Positions 33,873 through 41,985 are shown, counted from the stretch's first letter. The stretch is DNA of 42,040 bases from JASLBX01 sp036374175 (GCA_036374175.1 DASUUH010000077.1:1-42040), one strand, 5' to 3'. The notes: a model not told the origin generated them from the letters alone. Numbers and translations: made by a program.

Positions 33873-33987
33873 GCTTCCCATCCAGGCTTGCGCAGCAGCT
33901 GTGAAGAACTGCGGCACGATCTTGAAAAAGCGACCGATATGGGCAGGGATGCACCTTCCAATCCAGGATCGTGCCGCAGTTCTTCAC
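33873..33987. repeat. compound inverted and direct repeat between convergent genes
   Basis: A perfect 21-bp inverted repeat (33901-33921 and 33967-33987, containing GAAGAACTGCGGCACGATC) encloses 45 nt. In addition, about 32 nt starting at 33875 are repeated imperfectly from 33955 (CTTCCMATCCAGG core), overlapping the right arm. It lies in the 211-nt gap between the MFS and dioxygenase genes. The structure is larger than a simple terminator and resembles dispersed REP/BIME or MITE-like elements. Confidence 0.7.
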
Positions 33988-34057
33988 GTTGCCGGCGCAA
34001 TCAGTCGCCCCCGCCGGCCCGGTCTGACGCACGACAAGGCTCAGATGGTGGGCAGCG

Positions 34058-34939
34058 TCAAGCGATCTGGAACGACCGCTTGGAAAGCCCCATCATGTAG
34101 CCGCTGATGGTCGTCTGCGCGCGGCGTTCGGGGTCTTCCGCTGCGCCCAGCGTCACGAACAGCGGGATGTAATGGTCGACCGTCGGGTGGGCGTAGGGCA
34201 TGCCAGGAGCCTCGGACCGGTAGGCCGCGAGTGTGTCCACGTCCCCCCGCTCCAACGCGTCGGCGACCCAAGCGTCGAAGTCGGCGGACCAGCTCGGCAC
34301 CTCGCTGTGCATCACCATCTCGCGGGTGAGGAACGGCAGGCCATGAGTCATGAAACCGGAACCGATGATCAGGATGCCGTCGTCGCGCAGCGGCCGAAGG
34401 CGCTGGCCGATCTCCATCAGCCGGGAGGGGTCGTGCGTGGGAATGCTCAGTTGCAGGACCGGGACGTCGGCCAGCGGGTACATCACTTTCAGCGGCACCC
34501 ACGCGCCGTGGTCGAGTCCGCGGGAGGCGTGCTCATGGACCGGTTCGCTGTCCGGCATGAGCGCGCTCACCTTGGCGGCCAGATCGCTGGCGTCCGGCGT
34601 CGGATAGTTCATTCGGTAATAGCGGGGGTGGAAGCCGCCGAAGTCATAGACCAATGGGGTCCCAGCCGCAGATGCGGACAGCATCAGCGGCGCGGACTCC
34701 CAGTGAGCACTGACGATGAGCACTGCACGCGGCTTCGGCATCTGTTGCGCCCAGGCGAACAGCTCGCGAATCCAGTCCGCGTCGTCGAACAGCGGTGGTG
34801 CACCGTGGCTGAGGTAGAGCGAGGGCAGCGGGCCGTCGTCCGGCGTCCAGATCCGCTGCCTCCGGCTGGCCGGAGCGTGCTCGACATAAAACTCGTCGAA
34901 CGCCCCGGCCGGCACAGCGGGATTGAGGATGGAACTCAC
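34058..34939 (-). CDS. LigB-type extradiol ring-cleavage dioxygenase (4,5-DOPA dioxygenase family)
   Basis: The 293-residue protein has the class III dioxygenase pattern: SLYLSHGAPPL with the first iron-ligand His, LIVSAHWE with the second, GLDHGAWVPLKVMYP, and VDHYIPLFVTLGA near the end. YgiD/DODA-type proteins open catechols between carbons 4 and 5, or act on related phenols. The start codon is GTG, overlapping the oxidoreductase stop (GTGA), so the pair forms an operon. It is regulated through the inverted repeats at 35918-36000, probably by the divergent MarR protein. Confidence 0.9.
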   Translation of the reverse strand: MSSILNPAVPAGAFDEFYVEHAPASRRQRIWTPDDGPLPSLYLSHGAPPLFDDADWIRELFAWAQQMPKPRAVLIVSAHWESAPLMLSASAAGTPLVYDFGGFHPRYYRMNYPTPDASDLAAKVSALMPDSEPVHEHASRGLDHGAWVPLKVMYPLADVPVLQLSIPTHDPSRLMEIGQRLRPLRDDGILIIGSGFMTHGLPFLTREMVMHSEVPSWSADFDAWVADALERGDVDTLAAYRSEAPGMPYAHPTVDHYIPLFVTLGAAEDPERRAQTTISGYMMGLSKRSFQIA

Positions 34940-35889
34940 GCCGACTCTCCAACGGTCACGACGATCTTGCCGCGGGCCTCGCCGCTGGCAAGGATGGCCA
35001 GGCCCTCAGCCGCTTTCTCGAATGGTAGAACGTGGCGCACGTCGACAGCGATCTCACCAGCGGCCGCCCGCTGGGCGAGTGGACCGACGATGTCGCGAAC
35101 GGGGCCGCCCATCACGTCCGTGCCGGTGAGACCGGCATTCACCACGACCTCGTCCCCAGCAGCACCGAGCGTGCTGGCGATCTTGCCGCCGGGCCGAACC
35201 ACGCGTATCGGCATCGCGGCCGCGCTCTGAGCGACCAGGTCGATGAGCGCGTCGACGCCGTCCGGGTATGCATTCAGCACTTGATCGGCAACGTCTCCCG
35301 CGGTGTAGTCGATGACCGTCTTCACCCCGAGGTGGATCAGCCGCTCGAAGTCGTCCGTGGTGGCCGTTCCGATGACGGTAACGCCACGCGCGGCGAGCAA
35401 CTGGACGGCGTACGAGCCGACTCCGCCGCTTGCACCGACTACTAGTACCGTCTGTCCCGGCTGGGCATCAATCGCGTCGACCGACGCAACGGCGGTTGCG
35501 CCGGCGAGCGGAAGTGCCGCGGCTGCGACGAAGTCCAACCCGGCCGGCTTGGCCACCACAGCATCGGCCGGAAGGACGGCATATTCAGCGAGAGTGCCGA
35601 CCTTGATCGGTGGGGCGAGCAAGACGTGACCGAGCACCTCGTCACCGACAGAGACGTGGTCGACGCCGTCGCCAACGGCCTCCACGACCCCCGCCGCGTC
35701 GCGGCCGAGCACAAGGGGGTACTCGTGCGGAAGCATCTGCGCCATAACGCCGGCAGCGAGCGTGTTGTCGATCGCGTTGAGTGCCGCCGCCTTGACCTTC
35801 ATCAGGACGGTGCCTGGGGAAGCACTAGGCACTGGCAGATCGGAGATGGTCGGCTCGGCGCCGCTGGTGGGCACGTTCAGTGCACGCAT
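34936..35889 (-). CDS. zinc-independent NADPH:quinone oxidoreductase-like (MDR family)
   Basis: The 317-residue protein is a medium-chain dehydrogenase/reductase. The N-terminal GroES-like domain contains PLVLGRDAAGVVEAVGDGVDHV. The NAD(P)-binding motif is VLVVGASGGVGSYAVQLLAARG, split by the usual AAA.PL.GATA approach. The catalytic zinc cysteines of alcohol dehydrogenases are absent, which places it with quinone oxidoreductases. GGGGGAG lies about 8 nt before the ATG. With the dioxygenase it may handle quinones or phenols; marR divergence points to stress-inducible detoxification. Confidence 0.9.
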   Translation of the reverse strand: MRALNVPTSGAEPTISDLPVPSASPGTVLMKVKAAALNAIDNTLAAGVMAQMLPHEYPLVLGRDAAGVVEAVGDGVDHVSVGDEVLGHVLLAPPIKVGTLAEYAVLPADAVVAKPAGLDFVAAAALPLAGATAVASVDAIDAQPGQTVLVVGASGGVGSYAVQLLAARGVTVIGTATTDDFERLIHLGVKTVIDYTAGDVADQVLNAYPDGVDALIDLVAQSAAAMPIRVVRPGGKIASTLGAAGDEVVVNAGLTGTDVMGGPVRDIVGPLAQRAAAGEIAVDVRHVLPFEKAAEGLAILASGEARGKIVVTVGESA

Positions 35890-35917
35890 GGTCGTGTCTC
35901 CCCCGCAAGTCGAAATA

Positions 35918-35937
35918 ATTGAACCTTCAACTTCAAT
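35918..35937. promoter_or_regulatory. putative MarR operator 1
   Basis: ATTGAA and TTCAAT flank TTGAA-CC-TTCAA, giving nested inverted repeats. It adjoins the putative -10 of the oxidoreductase promoter (35936-35941) and shares the TTGA/TCAA half-sites of the two operators further upstream. Confidence 0.5.
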
Positions 35938-35963
35938 ACTACGGTTATAACTTGAAGCGTCAA
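35936..35963 (-). promoter_or_regulatory. putative promoter of the oxidoreductase-dioxygenase operon
   Basis: On the minus strand TTGACG (35958-35963) and TAGTAT (35936-35941) are 16 nt apart, a good sigma-70-like match. Its -35 lies inside operator 2 and its -10 touches operator 1, so a bound repressor would block it. The predicted leader is about 40 nt long. Confidence 0.6.
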
Positions 35964-35966
35964 GTT
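35949..35966. promoter_or_regulatory. putative MarR operator 2
   Basis: AACTTGA and TCAAGTT form a perfect inverted repeat with a 4-nt spacer. It covers the -35 of the divergent oxidoreductase promoter. Confidence 0.7.
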
Positions 35967-35981
35967 GATGTGGCGCAGGTC

Positions 35982-36000
35982 ACTTGATGCTTCATCAAGT
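35982..36000. promoter_or_regulatory. putative MarR operator 3
   Basis: ACTTGATG and CATCAAGT form a perfect inverted repeat with a 3-nt spacer, centred about 33 nt from operator 2. It overlaps a plausible -35 for marR; a TACTCT -10 (36013-36018) lies 8 nt before the ATG, suggesting a nearly leaderless marR transcript under autoregulation. Confidence 0.7.
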
Positions 36001-36025
36001 ACAGGTGCGTCGTACTCTGGAACTC

Positions 36026-36526
36026 ATGACGGAGACCGACTTCGCGAATCGCACCGACACCGCCGAACCGCGGTGGCTGACGGACGACGAGCAACGCGCC
36101 TGGCGGGCGCTCGCTGCCGTGATGGTCAAGCTGCCAGCAGCATTGGATGCTCAGCTGCAACGTGATGCGGGGATCAGCCACTTCGAATACATGGTTCTAG
36201 CCGGTCTCTCCGAAGCTCCGAACCGGACGCTGCGCATGAGTGAGCTGGCTGTTTTCGCCAGCGGGTCCCTCTCGCGGCTGTCACACGTCGTGACAAGGCT
36301 GGAGCACCGCGGTTGGGTGCGCCGCGAGCCATGTCCCGGTGATAGACGGGCCACCAATGCCGTCCTGACCGACAAGGGCTGGGAGAAGGTAGTCGAGACC
36401 GCACCGGGCCACGTCGAGACGGTCCGTCAACTCGTCATCGATCCGCTGACCAAGGGGCAACTAGAGAATCTTCGTGAGATCGGCCAGCGGATCCACCGCC
36501 GAATCGACCCCACCACCTGCGTGTAG
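36026..36526 (+). CDS. MarR-family transcriptional regulator
   Basis: The protein has 166 residues from the ATG at 36026 (MTETDFANRTD); the open frame to 35984 would run into operator 3. The MarR winged helix is clear: FEYMVLAGLSEAPNRTLRMSE, LSRLSHVVTRLEHRGWVRREP and the wing PGDRRATNAVLTDKG. MarR proteins are dimers that repress nearby genes and are released by phenols or oxidants. Divergence from the oxidoreductase-dioxygenase operon and three inverted repeats in the shared gap make those genes and itself the likely targets. Confidence 0.92.
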   Translation: MTETDFANRTDTAEPRWLTDDEQRAWRALAAVMVKLPAALDAQLQRDAGISHFEYMVLAGLSEAPNRTLRMSELAVFASGSLSRLSHVVTRLEHRGWVRREPCPGDRRATNAVLTDKGWEKVVETAPGHVETVRQLVIDPLTKGQLENLREIGQRIHRRIDPTTCV

Positions 36527-36667
36527 AAGCGGATCGCCAGGTAGCCAGTTCTTGACCGTCGCCGTCCGCTGATTGATTCGAATAGATGAAAGGCCGACGA
36601 CAACCGATCGGCCGCGAGTTCCGTTTAGTTGTCGGCAGGATGAAGCGAGCGAGCGGACGGATGGCGC

Positions 36668-37186
36668 GTGAGAAGCAAACAGGCTCGGGCGGACGAGTTC
36701 GTGACCTACGTTGCGGCCCGGCGAAGGTACTTGCGCCGGACTGCCTATCTGCTCTGTGGCGACTGGCACCTGGCTGAAGACGTGGTTCAAGCAGCCCTGA
36801 TCAAGCTCTACGCGGCCTGGCCACGGATCCGGCGGGAAGGTGCGGAAGACGCATACGCGCGACGGACGATCATCCGGGCGTACCTGGACGAGAAGCGACG
36901 GCCATGGCGGCGGGAGCGGTTCGGGCTCGACGGCGTTGAGCCGGTGCAGCCAAGCGCGCCGTCCTACGAAAACACCGACGCGCTCATCACCGCTCTCAAG
37001 ACGCTTCCAGAGCGGCAGCGCGCGACGATCGTTCTCCGCTATTGGTACGGCTTGTCTGTGGACGAAACCGCTGCAGAGCTCGGTTGCTCGGCCGGAACGG
37101 TGAAGAGCCAGACGGCTCGCGCGATTCGCTCGCTTCGGGAATTCCTGTCACCCGACGACGTGACGATGGAGGGCTGGCTGTCATGA
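36668..37186 (+). CDS. ECF RNA polymerase sigma factor, SigE family
   Basis: The protein has 172 residues. Region 2 runs from about 10 to 75 (EFVTYVAARRRYLRRTAYLLCGDWHLAEDVVQAALIKLY), typical of the actinobacterial SigE-like ECF family. Region 4 is at about 108-162 (ALKTLPERQRATIVLRYW, then SAGTVKSQTARAIRSL). The start codon is GTG and the upstream sequence gives no clear ribosome-binding site. The stop overlaps the next gene as ATGA, the arrangement of sigma and anti-sigma pairs. The inducing signal is unknown. Confidence 0.92.
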   Translation: MRSKQARADEFVTYVAARRRYLRRTAYLLCGDWHLAEDVVQAALIKLYAAWPRIRREGAEDAYARRTIIRAYLDEKRRPWRRERFGLDGVEPVQPSAPSYENTDALITALKTLPERQRATIVLRYWYGLSVDETAAELGCSAGTVKSQTARAIRSLREFLSPDDVTMEGWLS

Positions 37187-38646
37187 CGCACGAAGAAGAC
37201 CAATTGCGGCGTAGGTTGGCGGAGTTCAATTTTCCTGGCGAGCCGGTTGATGCCGGGCGTGCCGAAGACGACCTCGTGCGCGCTCGCAGCGCGCACCGCC
37301 GCCGTACAGCGGCGTGGACGACCGCAACGGCTGGAATCGTGGCACTCGGTGCTGGCATTGCGTTCGCCGTGCCGAATTTCGACAGCGGTGCCGAACTCTT
37401 CGCCGCTGGTGAGCCGAACGTGATGGACGAAGCCGGCTGTGGTGGCGGCGCTCCTGCCGACGAGCATTTGGGGTTCGCCGGTACCCGTCAGTGCTTGCTC
37501 GATGTTGCTGCCAAACACTTCGACCCGGAGCGGATTCACCTGCCGGAGGTACTCGGGAGCGCTGGCACTGGTAGTGGTGAGCACGGTTGGCGGGTTTCGT
37601 CCAAGCTCGAATGGCAAGTTCCAGGCGAGAGTGGTCTTGGCATGATCGAGGTCGCGGTAACCACGCCGGGATACGCCGAGGGGGACTATGCAGAGCGCGA
37701 CATGGCGTCGGTGATCGGCTGCGAGGAGATCGCCGACTGCGAGTACCAGACCGTTCCGGGTACAGAGCAGCAGGTGTTCGTCGCCGAGGCTGATCCAGCA
37801 CGCAACCTCCTGCTCGGTGTCATGTACCAGCGCCCGGACGGCTCATTCACCGGTGTCGGCGTGTACGACCTGTTCGGCAACAACAGCCTTGAGCCGGTAT
37901 CGAACGTCGACATCACCCTCGAGCAGGCGATGGCCTTCGTGATGGACCCGGCGCTGCAGGTCGATCAGTCGGAGATCGCGGAGGCCGAGAAGGTGCTGGC
38001 CGAGGAGCTCGCGGCCGCGGAGTCGGGCCAAGCGCCTGATGAGGCGGACTTCTCGAGTCCTGAAGTCATCCCTGCGCCGGCTGTACATGACATGACAGTG
38101 GCGGAGATGAGAGCGGCGTTCGAGGAATGCATCGAGGGTGCCGACGATTCGCGGAGTTTCGAGCCCGTCCTCGGGATATCGATCGAGACTGACTCGGACC
38201 TGCCGATGTACATGCTGATCGCCGAACGGGGCTCGACAAAGATGCTGTGTGACTACACTTCGGCGATGCTGTTCGGCACGGCAGGCGTCAAAGGCACGCC
38301 GTACCTGCGTGGCGAGGTCTCCAGCGAGAATCCATACTTCGGGCGGTACACCAGCAACATCGATCGAATCACGGTCCAGTTCTCTGGGGAGCCTCAGCGC
38401 GAGGCTGTCATGAAGGACGGTTATTGGTACGTCCCGTACGAGGAAGCCATCTCGGGCACCGACGTCATGCCAAGCCCGGCCGCACTCCGCGGGTACGACG
38501 CCAGCGGCGAGCTTGTGTACGACTCGACGACGGTCGATCCCGAAGCGTGTTACGCCAACCCTGAGGGCACCGAGATCGTCCACCACGGCACGGACGAGGA
38601 TTCTGACGTCAAGGATTGCATTCGGATGCTGGAGTGGGATTTCTAA
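37183..38646 (+). CDS. single-pass membrane protein, probable anti-sigma partner
   Basis: The protein has 487 residues starting at the ATG that overlaps the sigma gene stop; an in-frame extension to 37042 would lie inside the sigma gene. A cytoplasmic N-terminus of about 40 residues (EEDQLRRRLAEFNFPGEPVD) precedes one membrane helix at 42-63. About 420 extracytoplasmic residues follow, rich in Glu and Asp, with several Cys pairs. No zinc-binding HxxxCxxC anti-sigma motif is seen. SigE-family sigma genes are commonly followed by such one-pass proteins of unknown fold. A strong hairpin terminator follows. Confidence 0.75.
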   Translation: MTHEEDQLRRRLAEFNFPGEPVDAGRAEDDLVRARSAHRRRTAAWTTATAGIVALGAGIAFAVPNFDSGAELFAAGEPNVMDEAGCGGGAPADEHLGFAGTRQCLLDVAAKHFDPERIHLPEVLGSAGTGSGEHGWRVSSKLEWQVPGESGLGMIEVAVTTPGYAEGDYAERDMASVIGCEEIADCEYQTVPGTEQQVFVAEADPARNLLLGVMYQRPDGSFTGVGVYDLFGNNSLEPVSNVDITLEQAMAFVMDPALQVDQSEIAEAEKVLAEELAAAESGQAPDEADFSSPEVIPAPAVHDMTVAEMRAAFEECIEGADDSRSFEPVLGISIETDSDLPMYMLIAERGSTKMLCDYTSAMLFGTAGVKGTPYLRGEVSSENPYFGRYTSNIDRITVQFSGEPQREAVMKDGYWYVPYEEAISGTDVMPSPAALRGYDASGELVYDSTTVDPEACYANPEGTEIVHHGTDEDSDVKDCIRMLEWDF

Positions 38647-38664
38647 GTAGCCTCACATAAGAAT

Positions 38665-38698
38665 GCGATGGAGCCGGGACAACACCCGGCTCCATCGC
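38665..38698. terminator. strong bidirectional hairpin terminator
   Basis: GCGATGGAGCCGGG (38665-38678) pairs perfectly over 14 bp with 38685-38698 around a 6-nt ACAACA loop. It separates the convergent anti-sigma-like and pckG genes and is followed by an AT-rich ATTATTAG stretch in the plus direction. Confidence 0.88.
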
Positions 38699-38717
38699 CA
38701 TTATTAGGGTGATCCGA

Positions 38718-40553
38718 TCACATGCCGAGGCGTGCCTTAAGGCCGTCGAGCTCGGCCCACAGCAGGTCGGGCAACTTCTCACCGAACTTGTCGAACCATT
38801 CGGCGATACCTGGGACCTCTGCCGTCCACTCTTCCGGGTCCACCCGCAGGCAGGCCTCCAGCTGTTCCGGCGTGAGATCCAGGCCGTCGACGTCCAGCGC
38901 GTCCGGCGTCGGGACGTAACCGATAGGAGTCTCGGCCGCGGGCGCCGTTCCTTCGATGCGTTCGATGATCCACTTCAGGACGCGGCTGTTCTCGCCGAAT
39001 CCCGGCCAGGCGAAGCCGCCGTCGGCGTCCCGCCGGAACCAGTTGACGTAGAAGATCTTCGGCAGTTTGTCGGCGTCGGCTTCCTTGCCGAGGTGGATCC
39101 AGTGGTTGAAGTAGTCGCCGCCGTGGTAACCGAGGAACGGCAGCATCGCCATCGGGTCGCGGCGGACGACGCCGACCTCACCGGCCGCGGCCGCGGTCGT
39201 TTCGGACGAGAGCGTGGCGCCCATGAAGACGCCGTGGGTCCAGTCACGGGACTCCGTGACAAGTGGAACAGTGGTGGCCCGCCGACCGCCGAAAAGAATG
39301 GCCGAGATCGGCACACCGCGCGGATCTTCGTACTCCGGAGCGATGATCGGACACTGCGTGAGCGGCGTGCAGAACCGCGAATTCGGGTGTGACGAGAGCT
39401 CACCAGACTCTGGCTTCCAGTCCTGGCCACGCCAGTCGGTGAGGTGGGCCGGCGGCTCCTCGGTCATGCCCTCCCACCAGATATCGCCGTCATCGGTAAG
39501 GGCGACATTGGTGAAGATGCTGTTGCCGCGGGCCATCGTCCGCATCGCGTTCGGGTTGGTGTGGTGCCCAGTGCCGGGCGCGACGCCGAACAGCCCGTAC
39601 TCGGGGTTGAGTGCGTAGAGGCGGCCGTCCTCGCCAAACCGCATCCAGGCGATGTCGTCACCGAGCGTCTCGACCTTCCAGCCGGGGATCGTCGGCTCGA
39701 GCATCGCCAGGTTTGTCTTGCCGCAGGCGGACGGGAATGCCGCCGCGACGAAGTGGACGTTGCCCTGAGGTGATGTGAGCTTGAGGATGAGCATGTGCTC
39801 GGCCAGCCAGCCCTCGTCCCGGGCCATCACACTCGCGATGCGGAGCGAGTAGCACTTCTTGCCGAGCAGTGAGTTGCCGCCGTATCCGGACCCGTAGGAC
39901 CAGATCATCCGCTCCTCAGGGAATTGGGTGATGTACTTCGTGTCGTTGCACGGCCATGGGACGTCCTTCTGACCTGGCTCGAGCGGCGCGCCGACGGAGT
40001 GCAGGCAGGGGACGAAGTCGGCATCGTCGCTCATTGCCTCGAGGATCTTGGCGCCCATCCGCGTCATGATCCGCATAGATGCCACGACGTACGGCGAGTC
40101 GGTGATCTCGACGCCGAACATCGGATTCTCGGCCTCCACTGGGCCCATGCAGAACGGGATGATGTACATCGTCCGCCCGCGCATCGAGCCCCGGAAGTGC
40201 TCGCGCATCTCGGCTTTCATCTCGTCCGGGTCGCGCCAGTTGTTGGTGGGGCCGGCATCGTCGGGGTCCGCCGAGCAGATGAACGTCCGTTCCTCGACGC
40301 GTGCGACGTCTGTGGGATCGGTCCGAGCCCAGAACGAGTTCGGCTTCTTGTCGGGATTCAGCCGGACGAGCGTACCCGCTTCCACCAGCTGGTCGGTGAG
40401 GGCAGTCCACTCCGCCTCCGACCCGTCGCACCAGTAGATCCGATCCGGCTTGGTGAGCTCGGCCACCTCTCGTACCCAGGCCAGCAGCCTCGGGTGGGAG
40501 GTCGGCGCCTCATCCAGATCGTGCCTCGGGTTGGTCAGCGTATCGGCGGTCAT
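38718..40553 (-). CDS. pckG: phosphoenolpyruvate carboxykinase (GTP)
   Basis: The 611-residue protein starts at ATG 40553 (MTADTLTNPRHDLDE), with AAAGGG upstream; an extension to 40607 is not supported. The GTP-class signature FPSACGKTNLAM is at 273-284, including the hyper-reactive Cys277 and the P-loop lysine. Other family segments are YGSGYGGNSLLGKKC, NPEYGLFGVAPGT and FGGRRATTVPLV. The enzyme converts oxaloacetate and GTP to phosphoenolpyruvate and CO2, the first step of gluconeogenesis. A CRP/GlxR-type site lies about 110 nt upstream, so catabolite control is likely. Confidence 0.98.
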   Translation of the reverse strand: MTADTLTNPRHDLDEAPTSHPRLLAWVREVAELTKPDRIYWCDGSEAEWTALTDQLVEAGTLVRLNPDKKPNSFWARTDPTDVARVEERTFICSADPDDAGPTNNWRDPDEMKAEMREHFRGSMRGRTMYIIPFCMGPVEAENPMFGVEITDSPYVVASMRIMTRMGAKILEAMSDDADFVPCLHSVGAPLEPGQKDVPWPCNDTKYITQFPEERMIWSYGSGYGGNSLLGKKCYSLRIASVMARDEGWLAEHMLILKLTSPQGNVHFVAAAFPSACGKTNLAMLEPTIPGWKVETLGDDIAWMRFGEDGRLYALNPEYGLFGVAPGTGHHTNPNAMRTMARGNSIFTNVALTDDGDIWWEGMTEEPPAHLTDWRGQDWKPESGELSSHPNSRFCTPLTQCPIIAPEYEDPRGVPISAILFGGRRATTVPLVTESRDWTHGVFMGATLSSETTAAAAGEVGVVRRDPMAMLPFLGYHGGDYFNHWIHLGKEADADKLPKIFYVNWFRRDADGGFAWPGFGENSRVLKWIIERIEGTAPAAETPIGYVPTPDALDVDGLDLTPEQLEACLRVDPEEWTAEVPGIAEWFDKFGEKLPDLLWAELDGLKARLGM

Positions 40554-40611
40554 GCGTCTGCACCCTTTCGCGCGATTGCGGTAGCCCCTGGGATTCGCCC
40601 GCTCCATTGCG

Positions 40612-40641
40612 GATACATCAGGACGGTAGATGCCCGTTCAA
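40612..40641 (-). promoter_or_regulatory. putative pckG promoter
   Basis: On the minus strand TTGAAC (40636-40641) and TGTATC (40612-40617) are 18 nt apart, giving an expected start near 40605 and a leader of about 50 nt. The CRP-type site centre would be near -65. Confidence 0.45.
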
Positions 40642-40664
40642 GCTGCTATGAACCGAGCAGCTTG
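40639..40664. repeat. inverted repeat overlapping the pckG promoter and CRP site
   Basis: CAAGCTGCT and AGCAGCTTG form a perfect 9-bp inverted repeat with an 8-nt spacer, between the CRP-type site and the putative -35. It may be an operator for a second regulator of pckG. Confidence 0.5.
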
Positions 40665-40679
40665 TGAACAGGCTCACAA
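40662..40679. promoter_or_regulatory. CRP/GlxR-type binding site upstream of pckG
   Basis: TTGTGA-ACAGGC-TCACAA is a perfect match to the TGTGA-N6-TCACA consensus of CRP and of actinobacterial GlxR/Crp. It is centred about 117 nt upstream of the pckG start codon. The Crp/Fnr protein at 13100 is one candidate ligand, but a separate global Crp is more likely. Confidence 0.75.
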
Positions 40680-40766
40680 AGTACCTGCATCCAGGGGCGA
40701 TGCACGATCGATGGTCCGATCCAGTACGTACCAATTTCTAGACTGGTCCGTACCGGTAACCGCCCT

Positions 40767-41234
40767 TTATCCGACGGACGGATCTGTGACCTCGGTGATC
40801 GCCCTGCGTGGCAACGGGCTCGAGTACACAATCGTCGTGGTCACCGAGCCGAGGCCGGCCACTCGTCCGGCGATGGATTCCAGGTGTCGCATCGACCGGG
40901 CGGCGACCTTGAGGAAGAAGCAGTCCTCGCCCGTCACGTGATGCGCTTCGATGATCTCTGGTGTGACCTGGAGGAGATCATGGAACGGTTTGTAGTTGCT
41001 CGTCGGATAACGAAGACGGATGAACGCCAGGATGTGCAGGCCCAGTCGCTCGGGCTCGACGACGGCGGAGTACCGGCTGATGACGCCGGTTTCCTCGAGG
41101 CGGCGGACGCGTTCGGTTACCGCGCTCGGTGACATTGACACGACTCGGGCGAGGTCTGTGTAACTGGCACGGCCGTTCTGCTGGAGTGCGTCCAGAAGCC
41201 GCCAGTCGGTGGCATCAAGGTGATTCACGGTCAT
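40767..41234 (-). CDS. Lrp/AsnC-family transcriptional regulator
   Basis: The 155-residue protein has an N-terminal helix-turn-helix (LDATDWRLLDALQQNGRASYTDLARVV, then SPSAVTERVRRLEETGVI). A RAM effector-binding domain follows (LGLHILAFIRLR, IIEAHHVTGEDCFFLKVAA). Lrp-type proteins sense amino acids and often control a divergent gene; here that is the rhodanese gene, with 94 nt between starts. The effector is unknown. The stop is followed by about 210 nt holding the pckG control region. Confidence 0.93.
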   Translation of the reverse strand: MTVNHLDATDWRLLDALQQNGRASYTDLARVVSMSPSAVTERVRRLEETGVISRYSAVVEPERLGLHILAFIRLRYPTSNYKPFHDLLQVTPEIIEAHHVTGEDCFFLKVAARSMRHLESIAGRVAGLGSVTTTIVYSSPLPRRAITEVTDPSVG

Positions 41235-41328
41235 TACGCTCTCATACAGTGGATCTCAGTGCTACATTGCGGATCTGCCGGGAGCATGACGTTCAAGAAG
41301 CGCTTGCCGCCGCCATAGTCTCGGTCGC

Positions 41329-41799
41329 ATGACAACACTGATCAGCCCTGCACTGCGCCAGGCACCTGCTTCTCCCTCCGATGCGGCGGCGTTCTTCGCG
41401 GCGCGGCTTAGCTTCCAGGCGGACGTCTCGGATGTCCACGCATCGATGGGGTCCGGATCGCCGGGCTTCACTCTGGTCGACTCCCGCGGGGCGGACGCGT
41501 GGGCGCAGGGACGGATTCCCGGCGCGGTGCACCTGCCAACAGGCGAGATTCCGGAGCGCGCGGCGAGTTTGCTGGATCCTTCGATTCCAGCGATCACATA
41601 TTGCTGGGGACCGGCGTGCGATGGTGCGACACGCGCGGCGTTGGCGCTGGCAGAGCTGGGGTTCCGGGTGAAGGAGATGATCGGTGGCGTCGAGTACTGG
41701 ATCCGCGAGGGCTTCCTGGTCGAGACCGACACCGGACCTGTCCGCAAGGCCAGGGACCCCCTAACCGGACCGCTCAGTTCTGTGCACTGTGACTGCTGA
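41329..41799 (+). CDS. rhodanese-like sulfurtransferase
   Basis: The 156-residue protein holds a single rhodanese domain: FTLVDSRGADAWAQGRIPGAVHLP, then the active-site region YCWGPACDGATRAALALAELGF with the likely catalytic Cys in CDGATR, and VKEMIGGVEYWIREGF. It transfers sulfane sulfur, or acts in persulfide or amino-acid sulfur metabolism. The N-terminal about 40 residues (SDAAAFFAARLSFQADV) form a helix typical of this actinobacterial and proteobacterial subgroup. It is divergent from the Lrp/AsnC gene, its likely regulator. Confidence 0.9.
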   Translation: MTTLISPALRQAPASPSDAAAFFAARLSFQADVSDVHASMGSGSPGFTLVDSRGADAWAQGRIPGAVHLPTGEIPERAASLLDPSIPAITYCWGPACDGATRAALALAELGFRVKEMIGGVEYWIREGFLVETDTGPVRKARDPLTGPLSSVHCDC

Positions 41800-41904
41800 C
41801 TCGTGCGGCGGGCGTCCACGGCTGACGATTTCAGCCTGGCGTCGAACTGCCGGTACACTCAGTCGCCGGACGTGAGTGGTGCTCGTTGATCGCTCGCACC
41901 GGAT

Positions 41905-41977
41905 GCGCCCCTAGCTCAACGGATAGAGCATCTGACTACGGATCAGAAGGTTGGGGGTTCGAATCCCTCGGGGCGCG
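41905..41977 (+). tRNA. tRNA-Arg (anticodon ACG)
   Basis: The cloverleaf is complete: acceptor GCGCCCC with GGGGCGC, D stem GCTC with GAGC, anticodon stem TCTGA with TCAGA around the loop CTACGGA (anticodon ACG), and a T stem with TTCGAAT loop. The discriminator base is G and CCA is not encoded. After A34-to-inosine editing it reads CGU, CGC and CGA codons. Confidence 0.97.
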
Positions 41978-41985
41978 CTTTGCGA

